Origin: Oxyruncus cristatus
Taxonomy: Eukaryota > Chordata > Aves > Passeriformes > Cotingidae
DNA length: 64,000 bases
Direction of reading: 5' to 3'
Assembly: GCA_013399855.1 (NCBI GenBank)
Contig: VXAY01002121.1
Span: 331,893 to 395,892 of the forward strand
Shown: positions 11,766-22,521 of the stretch, piece after piece
Layout of the letters: every line of letters starts with the position of its first letter
How positions within the stretch are numbered: the first letter of the stretch is position 1
Translations under genes and position numbers: made by a program
The notes under the pieces: generated by a model
What the model was told of the DNA's origin: nothing
Seen by the model: the letters and a program-made list of their open reading frames with translations, nothing else
The model's database searches: none

Positions 11766-14181
11766 AGAGATCAGAATCACCATCACCTGATTTATAGGGT
11801 TTTATTGTTTTCCTGATTTTTTTTTCTTTTTTTGAGTACAAGCATAAAGATTCTCTCAGAAACAAAACTTGAATTTCAGTTTCCTGGAATATAATTTCTT
11901 CACTCCTGTGTCCTCCAGCATGAGAATATTTATTATTATAAAAAAACTCTTTTTATGAAATATGTACTTTACTTGAGATCAAGAATATGAATTTAAAACC
12001 AGAGCCTACTCCTATTTAAGTCAATGTTAAAAACTCCATGGGAATTCAGTAGAAGGGGAAACAAACCCTTACAGTGCAGCAGAGCAGTAATTTTGTTGGC
12101 TGTAATGGGCTCCAGGAAAAATTTACAGTCTAATAGTTAAAGAACAGTTTTGAATGAGTTTGGACACCAGTAACAAACAAAATATTTTGTTTTAATAACT
12201 GTGTTGTCAAAAAAAAAAAAGGCAGATACTATTTCTTCATGAGAAAACAAAAATTGCTGTCCCACACAAGATAAGGGTAGGAAGTTTACTTCTTTGCTTA
12301 AAGCACATATATGGTGCATGGTATATACATTTTCTAGAGACTCTTTGCTACAGATTATTCCAATATCTCTTGGCTACATTTCCTCATTACATGTCTGTCC
12401 TCTTCCTCATCCAATCCTCATCTATCCAAACTTAGCAGTGGAAGCTTCTCTCATGAATTACAGCAAGTCTTGAAATGCCTGCTGTTTTACACACAGCCCT
12501 GACTGCAAAAGGCAAGTAACATCAGATTCCATATTCAGATGTATACTATGGGAAAACGGCTTGAAATATCTGCTTTAAGTGAACCTTATAATCTTAAAAA
12601 GTAAAGTAAAAAGAATGGCTTAGGTTGTAGTTATAAAGCAATGATGTAAGAGACCGCAACTTCTGGGGGAGAGTGTGAGTACTTTCTGTTTTTTTAAAAT
12701 AACATTTTGAATTTGCAGTATTGAATGATGCACAATCTGAGAAAAAGGATTGCTTATGCTCCTGGTACCTATAAAGATGCACATGAAGTCCTGGTTTAAT
12801 GAAGGAAATGATGACCTTGCCACTGATTCATACAAGTGCTGGATTTCACTTAGTGTGTGTTACTTTGCACTGTAGTCTGGGCTATCATTACACCTGCAGC
12901 CTCGATCTTTGCATTTTCTGGGTTTTGGCGGGTTTATTACAGGATACTATACAATAGTATAGTGAAATTCACAGCAAGATGCATAGGATGAAACAATAAA
13001 GGAAAAATAGACTTTTGCTCCTCTGCACAAAGAACTTGTTTCTTACTTACTGGTGCATTTCTTTTAAGTGACAAACAGGGAAGACTGGCAGATTGAAATT
13101 AGAGGTTAAGCAAAGGGTAGCTGAGAAGAACAAGAGTCAGCTACCTTAGTTTAAAAATAGAAATAGGATGAAGCTAGCAACCTGAGGGAATTGACATGGA
13201 GCAGATTATGAGGAAATTGGGAAGCTTCTTTTATTACAGCTAAAACACAGAAAAAAATGAAAAAAAGCACCTGCTTTACCAGGTTCCAGTTCTGCCTTCA
13301 GCCAAGCAGAAAAGCTCGTGGTATCAAACCAATTAAGAGTAAAATGAAACTCGAAGGCAAACAGAGATCATCCATTCCCTGATAGCCTTTCTGTGTATGC
13401 ATCTTATGGTGGTGCAAATGTACAAAGCTTTCTGGGAAGTGTCCCTTCCTAACAAGATGGCCTATTAAAAGGTTAATGTGCTCTAGGTTTTTAGAATTAA
13501 AGCAAAGCTAAACAGCTTTTTCATTACAACTAACTGTAACCCTTTGATTGCTATTCAAATTAGACTCTCCGGTTCGACTTTTTAATTTGCAAACGAATTC
13601 TGATTGAATATTGACGTCAGAGGAGGAGAATGTATTCCAAGAACTGCTGGGAGGGAAATACAGGGTGGATACTGCAGCAGGAGAAATGGGAATTTCACAG
13701 AGCATCCCATACACTTATAATGTCTTAGCAAAGACTCCTCAGATTTTGCAGTGAGGAGTAGTTTTGATTGAAATTATCATATTTATTGCAGTTCAGCTTA
13801 GCAAATTATCTTTTGAAACTCATAATTTCTGGATAGTCAGACAACAGAATTCTTTCCTGTGGAAAATTTTCTTTTTTTAGGAAAACTCTTAAATGTTTCA
13901 TTATCTGACAAAAATTGAAAGTTTGAGGAAAGCAGACACTGTAGGCACATGTTTAATGAAAACACAAGTTCCTACACAAGAAAGGTCACAGAAAATACTT
14001 AGGAGACCTTATCTGTTTCTTTCTTGCCTTATACCTAACATTTCCATCTTGTGACCTGTTACTGATCAAGTTGTAAACAGATAGAATCTGGAGGATTCAG
14101 GTTCTCTTAATCCATGGTGGCCTAGTTAGGACAAGGCACAGTACACAGCTTTCAGTAGTTCACAGCTTCTAGAAACAGAGC
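11766..14181. other. Unique DNA with a candidate conserved block
   Basis: No gene was found. The part at about 13500-13720 stands out because it keeps several CpG dinucleotides and a perfect TGACGTCA (13612-13619); see findings. A short inverted repeat of ACTATA and TATAGT lies near 12945-12963. Homopolymer runs occur at 11816-11832 and 12209-12220. Confidence 0.5.
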
Positions 14182-14330
14182 CATAGAATCATAAAATGGT
14201 TTGGGTTGGAAAGGACTTTAAACATCATGTCACCCCAACCCCTGCCATGGGCAGGGACAACTTCCACTAAACCAGGTTTCTCCAAGCCCCATCCAGCCTG
14301 GCCTTGAACACTTTCCAGGGATGGGACATA
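14182..14330 (-). mobile_element. CR1 LINE 3' end, antisense
   Basis: Starts with catagaatcataaaatggtt (the reverse of the CR1 tail) and continues through 'cctgccatgggcagggac' and 'ccaagccccatccagcctgg' to a truncated end at about 14330. It is a short 3' fragment lying 84 bp left of the ERVL-type LTR. Confidence 0.93.
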
Positions 14331-14413
14331 ATACACAAATGCATAACATATAGCCAAAAAAGATTATCTTTTTCTCTTGAAGAAGTGTGAGGCCTCCTTT
14401 AACATAAGTTTAA

Positions 14414-14418
14414 CTCCT
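14414..14418 (+). repeat. Left target-site duplication (ctcct)
   Basis: The five bases before the LTR are identical to the five after it (15464-15468). A 5-bp duplication is typical of ERVL-type integration. Confidence 0.85.
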
Positions 14419-15120
14419 TGTCGTGGGTTTACCAGCTCCCCCCAGGGTGAAAAATAGTTAATTCCAGGTAGATTTTCAGAGTAAAGCCAGTCACAAGTTC
14501 TAGTAACGCCTCTGCAAATTATATATTTAGGAAAACGGAAAAGAAACCTGTGGAGCAGAAGAAATTGCAGCCCGGAGGAGAGCGGAGGAGAACAAGAGAC
14601 AGCAATGGAGCCTCCGAGGTCAGTGCAGCAGGAGGGGGGAGGAGAGGCCCAGGGGGGCCCCCTCTCCCCCTCCAGCAGGGGAAAAGACTTAAAAACTAAA
14701 ACCCTGCCACCTGTGGAAGATGATTTGGAGTGAGGAGACCCTCCTGCAGCTCATGAAGGAGCCTGTGCTGGAGCAGAGGAGTGCACGGAGGAACCTGTAA
14801 CTCTGTGGGAGGCCTAAGAGGAAACAGAGTCTTGTTGGAGACCTGTGGCCCTTGGAGAGAGAAACCTATGCTGGAGCAAGTGTCCTGGGTAGTGTCCCGA
14901 CCTCAGTGAAGAATTTATGCTGGTGTAATTTATTTGTGACCCAAAGGACAGCAGAGTATGGAAGAACTGTTGTCCGAGGGCAGACTAATGCTGGAGAAGC
15001 TCATCCAAGGCTGTCTCCCGTGAGAAGGGACCCCACAAGAAACAGGGGATGGACTCGATGCCATTATCCCCTGTAACAGTGGTGAAGACCCTGGTGCAGC
15101 AAGTTGTCCCCTTGCAGTCC

Positions 15121-15121
15121 N
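15121..15121. other. Single ambiguous base (N)
   Basis: One N lies inside the LTR. Unlike the N at 49934, no duplicated sequence was seen on its two sides. It marks an uncertain base or a minimal gap. Confidence 0.99.
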
Positions 15122-15346
15122 GCTACGGCCGATGGGAGCTGTCGCCCCAGAGATAACAAGAAAACTTTCAAGTGCTGCAAATTTGATTTAGAAGAACTGC
15201 AAACCCTGAAAGCAGAGAAGAGACTTTTCTCCTCCTGGGCTGATACAAGGGGGAGGGATAATTCTGTAAATACATAACATTTTCTTCATAATTTTACCTA
15301 GTTAGAATTGTTGTATATATTATTCTTTAGTTTTTTTCCTGATGGT

Positions 15347-15352
15347 AATAAA
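15347..15352 (+). promoter_or_regulatory. LTR poly(A) signal AATAAA
   Basis: AATAAA lies about 110 bp before the right end of the LTR. A TATATAT run is about 30 bp upstream (15314-15320), so either the R region is very short or that run is not the promoter TATA box. Activity is inferred only. Confidence 0.5.
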
Positions 15353-15463
15353 TTTAATATTATTCCCCCACGTCAAGTCTCTTTTGTCTGTATAAAACTT
15401 CTCTCATCTTATAGCAATTGTGTAAAAGGTTTGAAAAAATTAGTCCAGAGTAAACCCACGACA

Positions 15464-15468
15464 CTCCT
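15464..15468 (+). repeat. Right target-site duplication (ctcct)
   Basis: Identical to 14414-14418. Together they bracket the LTR exactly. Confidence 0.85.
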
Positions 15469-17749
15469 TTAATTAGGTGGCTGAAGAAATCTCATTAAAA
15501 AATAACAGTTGTGTCTGTGTGTTTTATTCCTCCTATTTCAAGCTTTGTTCCATATTAGTTTGCAGGTATTTCTTCTTGATCTGCTCACAGTTCAGAAAAG
15601 CCCTATTTTTCATTTGTACTTAACTGTAACTATTTGTTCTTGTACTTCATAACTTTATTTATCATGACCTTTGGTATGGAGGACCTTAATGCATTAGGTC
15701 TGGGACAGTCCTTGAAAATCACTCAAAAATTGCAGAGTTCTGTGCCATGACTGTTAAATAATGACTTATTTCTGCTCTGCTGACTTTTGTCGTTGTTTTT
15801 TATTGGTTTTGTTTTGTTGGTTTTTGTTTTGTTTGGTTGTTTCTGTTTTCTTTTAAGTGTAGATCAGGGCACTACTACTGACCAATAGAAAAGAGAAAAA
15901 GAAGAAAGCACATGAAGTTTAATGGTACTGCCATTTTTTTATATAAACTCCTAGCTACTAGCAAGGAGCAAGTACGAGCCCAGTTAACCTTATCAGTGAT
16001 CTGCTGACAACATATCACAGTGACACACCGGCAGCAATAAGAAACAAGCTGAAAGTTTGATCAATTGCTAGATATCTTATTTATGTCAATCTCAATAAAT
16101 CTAATTTTAAAATAATCCAAAGTATTCCTCTGAATGAACTTCTGCAGTGATAGATCTCATTTCCTGGTGACCTCAGGAAAAAAAACCCAAAACAACTCCT
16201 AGTACTCTAAATTTAATTTGTATATAGAGGCAACATACTTCAGAGCTGCTGCGTGAAAGACCTTGAATAGAAGGACGCAAGATTCAGTTTTATGCTTTTT
16301 ATCTTTTCTCTTAATTAAAAAAAAAGTCAAATATCCATCAAATGGACCAAATTCCATTCATTCATACTAGCACACTGTTTGCAGCGATATCACAGTGAAA
16401 TGTATGATCATCACCAACAAGAAGTTGAGGAATGTTTTATCCTTGCATACAATGGACCAGCTTTGCCAGAGGAACCAAGATGGAAGCTGAAGACAAAACC
16501 GAGCGCGTGGAAACGTGAAAACCCTTTATATCCATCTTCACTATAATAGTCTATCCAAGTGATTGAATCTGGTTTCTGACAAGGGGTGCTACATCAACAA
16601 TTGGTTTCCCCTTGAGAAATGGACTCACTTTTACTCCATAATGGTGGTAATTTAAGCAAGATTGTCCAAACTTTCTCTGTAGTTTTTCCTTTCTATACCA
16701 TAACTCAATGTAATTAAAGGAGTGGCACACTAATAGTCAGTAATTCTCCATGTATAACAATAGAGTCTAAGCGTCAATAAATCTATATGTAAAATGAAGT
16801 GTGTGTTGATGTATTGAGGAGATAATGTCCAGTGTAAGTTCCACAGCAGTCATCTTTTCCTTCACAGTGGAGTCCTAAATCAATTCCTAACATAGGAAAT
16901 GCACAATCAGTTTAGTTTCCCTTAGTGCTGGTTTAATTGCTGTCATTCTTAGGCGGAAAAAAAGAAAGCACAAAACAACATAAGCAACCAACAAAAATTA
17001 GTATTAAAGAAAGAATAGGCAGAGTCAGAATTCCCATCAGAAATATAGATGGTGTTTAAGTCCAAAACCTGACTTGAATTGTACACCTAAAATCAAGAGC
17101 TAGCACTTTTCTGCACTCCTACTTCATGTATAGAGAAGAATGAATATACACTAATCTAAATTGTAATTTCATAGGTTGTTTATGCTGCATAAATAAGGCA
17201 CAGCAGCTGTTTGAAAGGAAATTTGAACTAAAAGGTCTCTGGATTGAATCCTAAAGTATTTATATTCAGTCTTTCGCATTGTGTTCTGTTTTCAGAATCA
17301 TTGGTGAATTTGTTAAATCACTGGTGTGCTTGTTAAAGAAAATAATATTGCATGAATGCTGGTTACCCTTAGACTCTCTCCTTGAGTCTAAACGTTTGTA
17401 GCTAAATGCAAAACCTTTGACATCGCTGTCTTTACTGAAGCAAAACAAACTGCAGTGAATTCTTATTTAAACACCATCAGCCATGATGATTACACTATAT
17501 TTGTAATGAAGCAAGGCCTCCTAACAACACTACGAGGACACATTTCATAGCGTGTAATAGTTTTTACTGTATATATGATTTCACATGTCATTAGCTAGAC
17601 TTTTCAGATGTGTTCCAAGCAGTTTATAGAAAAAAACACTGATGTGCTGAAACAAGATTATCAGCAAAATCAATAGCACTGAATGGGCAATTTTTTTCTA
17701 CCCGCTGTTGGTATCTACTTTAGCAAGACCATAAGACCAGTTTTAACTG
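15469..17749. other. Unique AT-rich DNA
   Basis: No gene was seen. A GT-rich low-complexity stretch is at 15787-15856. A small patch at 16480-16520 keeps CpGs (gagcgcgtggaaacg) unlike its surroundings, but shows no coding frame of note. Confidence 0.5.
15787..15856. repeat. (GTTTT)n-like low-complexity DNA
   Basis: The stretch is almost entirely G and T, with irregular GTTTT and GGTTT units. Confidence 0.85.
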
Positions 17750-17990
17750 AAAGAGGGTAAATTTAGATTAGATATCAGGACAGAATTCTTTCCTATGAGG
17801 ATGGTGAGACACTGGCACAGGTTGCCCGCAGAAATTGTGGCTGCCCCATCCCTAGAAGTGTTCCAGGTCATGTTGGATGGGGTTTGGAGCACCCTGGTCT
17901 ATTGAAAGGTGTCCCTGCCCATGACAGGGGGTGTTGAAATGAGATGATCTTTAAGGTCCTTTCCAACTCAAACCATTCTGTGATTCAATG
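17750..17990 (+). mobile_element. CR1 LINE 3' end
   Basis: The order is 'tttagattagatatcagga', 'gacactggcacaggttgccc', 'gctgccccatccctagaag', 'gtgtccctgcccatgac' and 'aaggtcctttccaactca', ending 'ttctgtgattcaatgaa'. This is a 5'-truncated CR1 with moderate divergence and no coding part. Confidence 0.94.
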
Positions 17991-19046
17991 AATATACCAT
18001 TCGAGATATCTGTAGTTCTGAACCAAAAATCCCAGTTCTTCCTGGAAGTATTTGTTATACTATGTTAGTGTTTTATTCAATTTTTTTTCTCCTTCATGTG
18101 AGAACTTTCACATAAAAAACTTTTACTCTTATTAGCCTCAGAATTGGGGTCCCTTGGAAAGGGAAAAGAAGAAGGAGAGCATGCTCTGGAACAAGAACAT
18201 AGAGCCGTCTGGGGGTGGATCTGCAGCTTCTCATTCTCATAGGAAAAAATTGTGAAGAAAATAAAGCCAGGTGGACTTTACATCAGAATTGCCTTCCCTA
18301 AGGAAATATTTCTAGTTAGTATTTTCATTTGTCTGTCTGTCAGAAAAGAACTGAATTCTCAGAGGTTGTGGAGGTGTGAACTGGGAGAAGGCAGATAAGT
18401 AACTGTTTTGGTGACTGGCAATTGGGTTAAGATGATTTCGGAGGCCTGAGACCGGGAGAGAAAGCAAAGCTGTGTTTAAGCCTTTTGGTAACTGTTATAA
18501 TAACACCAAAACCACTGAAAATAAGTCAGGAATTTGACTGCCAATGCTCCTAGCTGTTTTTCAGATTATGTGTAATCCTTGTTAGAAATGGTGACTTTAG
18601 ACTCTCCTGATGATTGTCTTTGAGCAAGCACTCGATTTTATGACTGTGTATGTGATATGATACAATGCTAATGTATTTTGCCCTTCGGTGGCTGAAATAC
18701 TATTATTTAGTGTTTGTTTATAGTCATTCACTCCTTACAGGTGTAGATATGTCATTAAGTCACTTAAATCTAAATATTTCAGGAGATCTGGAACATAAGC
18801 AGTTTTTCTTCCCCCTCCATTTGGATATTAGTAATTAACTTAAGCAGTAGAGGAAGAACAAAAGAAAAAGAAGTTAGAGAAACTCTGACTAAAATGGATG
18901 CTTGCATAGGTATATCCTAGTCTTGCAAGCATTTACCTTCATTCATATAAGCAATCCTATTTTTATGCTCACAGACAAAAAGTAAGATTAAGGTAATATG
19001 TTATTGTTTGTAAATTAAGAACTAGAAGGTGGTGTAAAAAGTTTTC

Positions 19047-19060
19047 TGTGTGTGTGTGTG
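19047..19060. repeat. (TG)7 microsatellite
   Basis: Seven perfect TG units. Confidence 0.95.
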
Positions 19061-19371
19061 CGAAAAGGAAAATTATCTAGAAGTAAAAGAAAAATGCGGG
19101 GGAGGAGCTTTTCATCTTTTCATGCATTTTATCTGGAGGAGTTGGCTGAAAGAATGGAAAGTTTTTTTAAAAAAAGAAATAAGGTGCTTTTGCACAAGAA
19201 TGTGTTTTCCACAAGAATATGCTCCCGGATATCACTTGAGATAAAACCACTGTCTCACCAAGCAAAAGTCTGAACACCTTTGCTCCAAGGTATAGTGTCA
19301 GAATGATTATAAAAGTCAAAAGACATACTGGTTTGAGTTTGGACATTTAGTGAAAAAGTAGAATCTTTATG

Positions 19372-19423
19372 TAGTCCTATAAGACTATAAGTCCCTAAGA
19401 CTATAAGACTAAGTCCTATAATT
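19372..19423. repeat. Short tandem repeat, 'agtcctataagacta' type
   Basis: Permuted copies of agtcctata and agactata repeat over about 50 bp. The copies are imperfect, with mixed periods of about 8 to 18 bp. Confidence 0.8.
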
Positions 19424-19533
19424 CATTTAATTACAGGCATGTGTTACTCTTTTAGACTTTGGGGGTGAATACAAGAACATGCTGCAGAATGGTTCTTTTC
19501 TTCAGGACTGGTCCATGTGGCTCAGGGTAGGCA

Positions 19534-19556
19534 TCTGCTCTGCTCTGCTCTGCTCC
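19534..19556. repeat. (TCTGC)4 microsatellite
   Basis: Four perfect TCTGC units followed by a partial one. Confidence 0.95.
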
Positions 19557-22429
19557 CTCTGTCCTCTAAAATGGAGATAAATAAAAGTTAATAACAGGAT
19601 TCAACCCTGTTTGAAAAAATCTAGACCAGCTGTGGTGAATTGCTCTCTGAGCTTTCCTATTTCTTTCCACTAACTACAGAGAAAGTCCAGAAATTAAGTG
19701 TGAACAGACTTGCTGGACATGTGCTGATTGACTCTTTGGATCTTGGGTGGTCAGATAACAATCAGTGTTCACACTTCAGTATTTGGAAGGACAGAGGTCT
19801 TTTACTGGGCCTGTCTGTGAGCTTGAGACTTGTAACACCAAAGCATCTGACGTGACACTCCTAAAAAGTTTGATTTCTCTTGCCAGCACTAGAAAGATGG
19901 TGAGCTGTGTGATAGTTGTTAAATGTTTCACTTTGCTTTTTAAACTGTAGTATTAATAGTAGGCATTTTTCTCAGGTTCTATCCTTTTACATGTCATTTG
20001 CATCTCTCTCACAGGATTAAAAGAATGAGTAAAATCTCTCTGGCTGGTAGTTGTGTAAACAAATGGTCACTGCTTGATTCAATTTCCAAATTGTTTATGG
20101 TGTTTGAAATGCCTGAGGTTATTCTACTTTTCCTGCAGCTACTCTGAAGACAATCATCTCATTATCTTGTTTTATTTTTCATTTCTGTGCCTATATATCG
20201 ATACCCTAAGATGCCTAAATAGTTTCAGTTATGTTTTCACTTCTATGCACTGAAACTATACTGAGAGTCATATATTTAGGTATATGCATGTATAGATGCT
20301 GGCTCCTGCTGTTTTGATTAGATCTTCATTACTTAACTTGAATTTTAATTATGATCATCCACACATGACAGCTGATTTACCCCTGCAGAACTGCATGTTG
20401 CTCTGTGCTATTTGTGACATTCTTGTAAGATCAGCAAGTAAAGCACAAGACCTATGGGAAACCCATATTGCTCCAGCTTAGAAAGAAAAAAAAATTTAAA
20501 AAAGGATTCTTAAATTACATAAGAAACCTCTGTGCAGGCAGCTGAGTTTTATCTCTACCTGCAGACAAATCCACAAACTCCAATTCAATTTTTTTGGGTT
20601 TCAATATTTCAAGAAATCTCCAAGAGAAGAAAGTTTGGCGGAAAAATCTACAGGATTTTAGGCGCCTGGTATAGCCCTGTTCCGTATCTTCCAGGAGGCT
20701 GTACCTTAATGTCATCTGGATGTTTAACATTAAGTCATCTTGATGGCAGGATTGGAGGATCTTTTTAAAAACATATGGCCAGTCTTTGGTGCAATTCACC
20801 TACCTAGACAAAGGTGTCTAGTTCCACCTAAGCCATTTACAAGCTGCCAAACATATACCCCTGTGCTCTGGCAGCTGGATACCAGCTGGGAGCCCATAGG
20901 TCTTCTCAAATGGAATGATGTGCCTACACTCAGGAAAATGGATCACCTCCTCAAAGTCTTCAGGTAAATAAAATTAACATTTAAAGCATTTAGAGACGGG
21001 ATAATTTTTGATTCATTCTGTTTATCACTTATAATTTAGATAAAGCTTAGCAAGGCAAACAAAGCAGAGTGCCTCTCCCTCATTATCTTTTTATATTCTG
21101 GACAAAATAGACAATGCGCAAAAAGTGTCTAAAATCGAGCAGCTTATGATTATGTTGCTATAGTTACAGGATGATCAGAGGCTTTGCTAAGCCAGAAAAA
21201 AAAATGAGCAGTTTCAAATAGTTTTGCACCTAGTCCCTGCAGATAGTGCTACATTTCCAAGTGCGCAGTTTTGATCTGCTTCGCATTGGTGAAATGCAAA
21301 GAAGCCATTTGTCTCCTGAAATTTCTTATGAATAAAAAAAACCCCTTTGCACTTTGCATCTGAGAATTTCCATGTATATTTCAAATAAGGAAAACAGTTT
21401 CTATTAATAGACATGGTCAGAGAATGTTTGTGTTCTTTTTTTCCTCAGAATAATTCCCTTTACCCACTTTTCTTTACAAAATGAAGCACTTAACTTTTTT
21501 TGTGCTGAAGATTAAAAAATTCTGTTCTCAAGCCAAAATCTGTTATCTACATATATAAACCTATAATATCCTTCAGTTAAATACTTTTGTTTCACAAGAA
21601 CAAATACAGCCATGGGACATGGTCAGTTCAAAAAAAGAAAAACAACACCACATTTGTCACTAGAAATAATTATAAAAATATTAACATTGTTGCTTTGAAA
21701 AGTAATTTCAGTATAAGTTATGGGCAAAAATGTTCACTTAGAGATGCCATTGCTGGAGATTTCAACAGAACTTAGGAAATCCTGATGGGAGTCAGTAGGT
21801 TAAAAGAGACCTGCTTTTGGACCTTTTAAAAGGAGCTGCTTTTGGACCAGGCTGTGACTAAAATTTTATCCCTTAGTTTACAAAAATTCCTAAGTTTGCT
21901 TTTGCATTATGTTTTGCTGAAGGAATGAAAAGCTTTTGTACCTAAATATGACAACTACAGAAGACTAAACATTAGCAAGCGATTTTTCTGACTCTTCCCA
22001 GCCCCTCTTCAGTGCATTTTCGTTCAGGCAATGAAGCACCTGCTGCTCCTAGACTTGTCCGACTTTCTTTGTATATTGAAGTGTGTGGTGCAAATCTACT
22101 ATTTCTCCTTAATTTATTCTGTTTTAAGTGTATCCTACCACCAGCTAAAAAGAATCCACCGTAAATTAAAACATGTACTCTTCTATAAAAATGTCACTCC
22201 AGGGAATGGCTGCCTCATATTGAAATGAGTAGGGGGGCAAAGGGTGTCCATTCAAGTTCGGAAGAGCTTTGTTTTTATGAGAAGAAAGAAAGGACTTGAG
22301 TTTAAATAAGGCAAGGAGTCTAGCTACAGCTTCTCTGTTAGGACCTGTCCCTTTAAAGCACCCCTAAAGGGGTATGACAGATGATTTTGATGCAGTTCAC
22401 TAGCCCTTTCCACATATCTCTTGTGCATG

Positions 22430-22521
22430 GGGCTTGTAGGCACCTGCAGGCTGTTGTGTTAAGCAGGGGCTTGGACCCTATGGCCTCCAGAGATCCCTTA
22501 TAACCAAATTATTCTGTGATG
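22430..22521 (+). mobile_element. Old CR1 LINE 3' tail
   Basis: The segment taagcaggggcttggaccc, then 'ggcctccagagatccctta', then 'attattctgtgatg' matches the 3' end of older CR1 subfamilies ('GCAGGGGGTTGGACTAGATGA...CCTCCAGAGGTCCCTTCCAAC...ATTCTGTGATT'). Only about 90 bp is clear. Confidence 0.75.

Larger units (their letters stand above)
14419..15463 (+). mobile_element. Solo ERVL-type LTR with 14-bp inverted ends
   Basis: A 1045-bp element begins TGTCGTGGGTTTAC and ends GTAAACCCACGACA, a perfect 14-bp terminal inverted repeat with the canonical TG...CA ends. It is flanked by the 5-bp duplication ctcct. Plus sense is inferred from AATAAA at 15347-15352 close to the right end. The region after that signal (ccccacgtcaagtctc) resembles the equivalent part of the LTR at 48918-49839 read on its minus strand, so the two families are related. 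The left third is GC-rich with a G6C5 run at 14652-14662. No internal retroviral genes are adjacent, so this is a solo LTR left by recombination. It contains one ambiguous base at 15121. Confidence 0.9.
17991..22429. other. Unique DNA with small simple repeats
   Basis: No named transposon was seen. Simple repeats at 19047-19060, 19372-19423 and 19534-19556 are listed separately. Overlapping open frames on both strands at about 20515-20967 end at a good splice-donor match (cttcaggtaaat); see findings. A near-duplicate of 'ctgcttttggacc' occurs at about 21811 and 21837. Confidence 0.5.
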
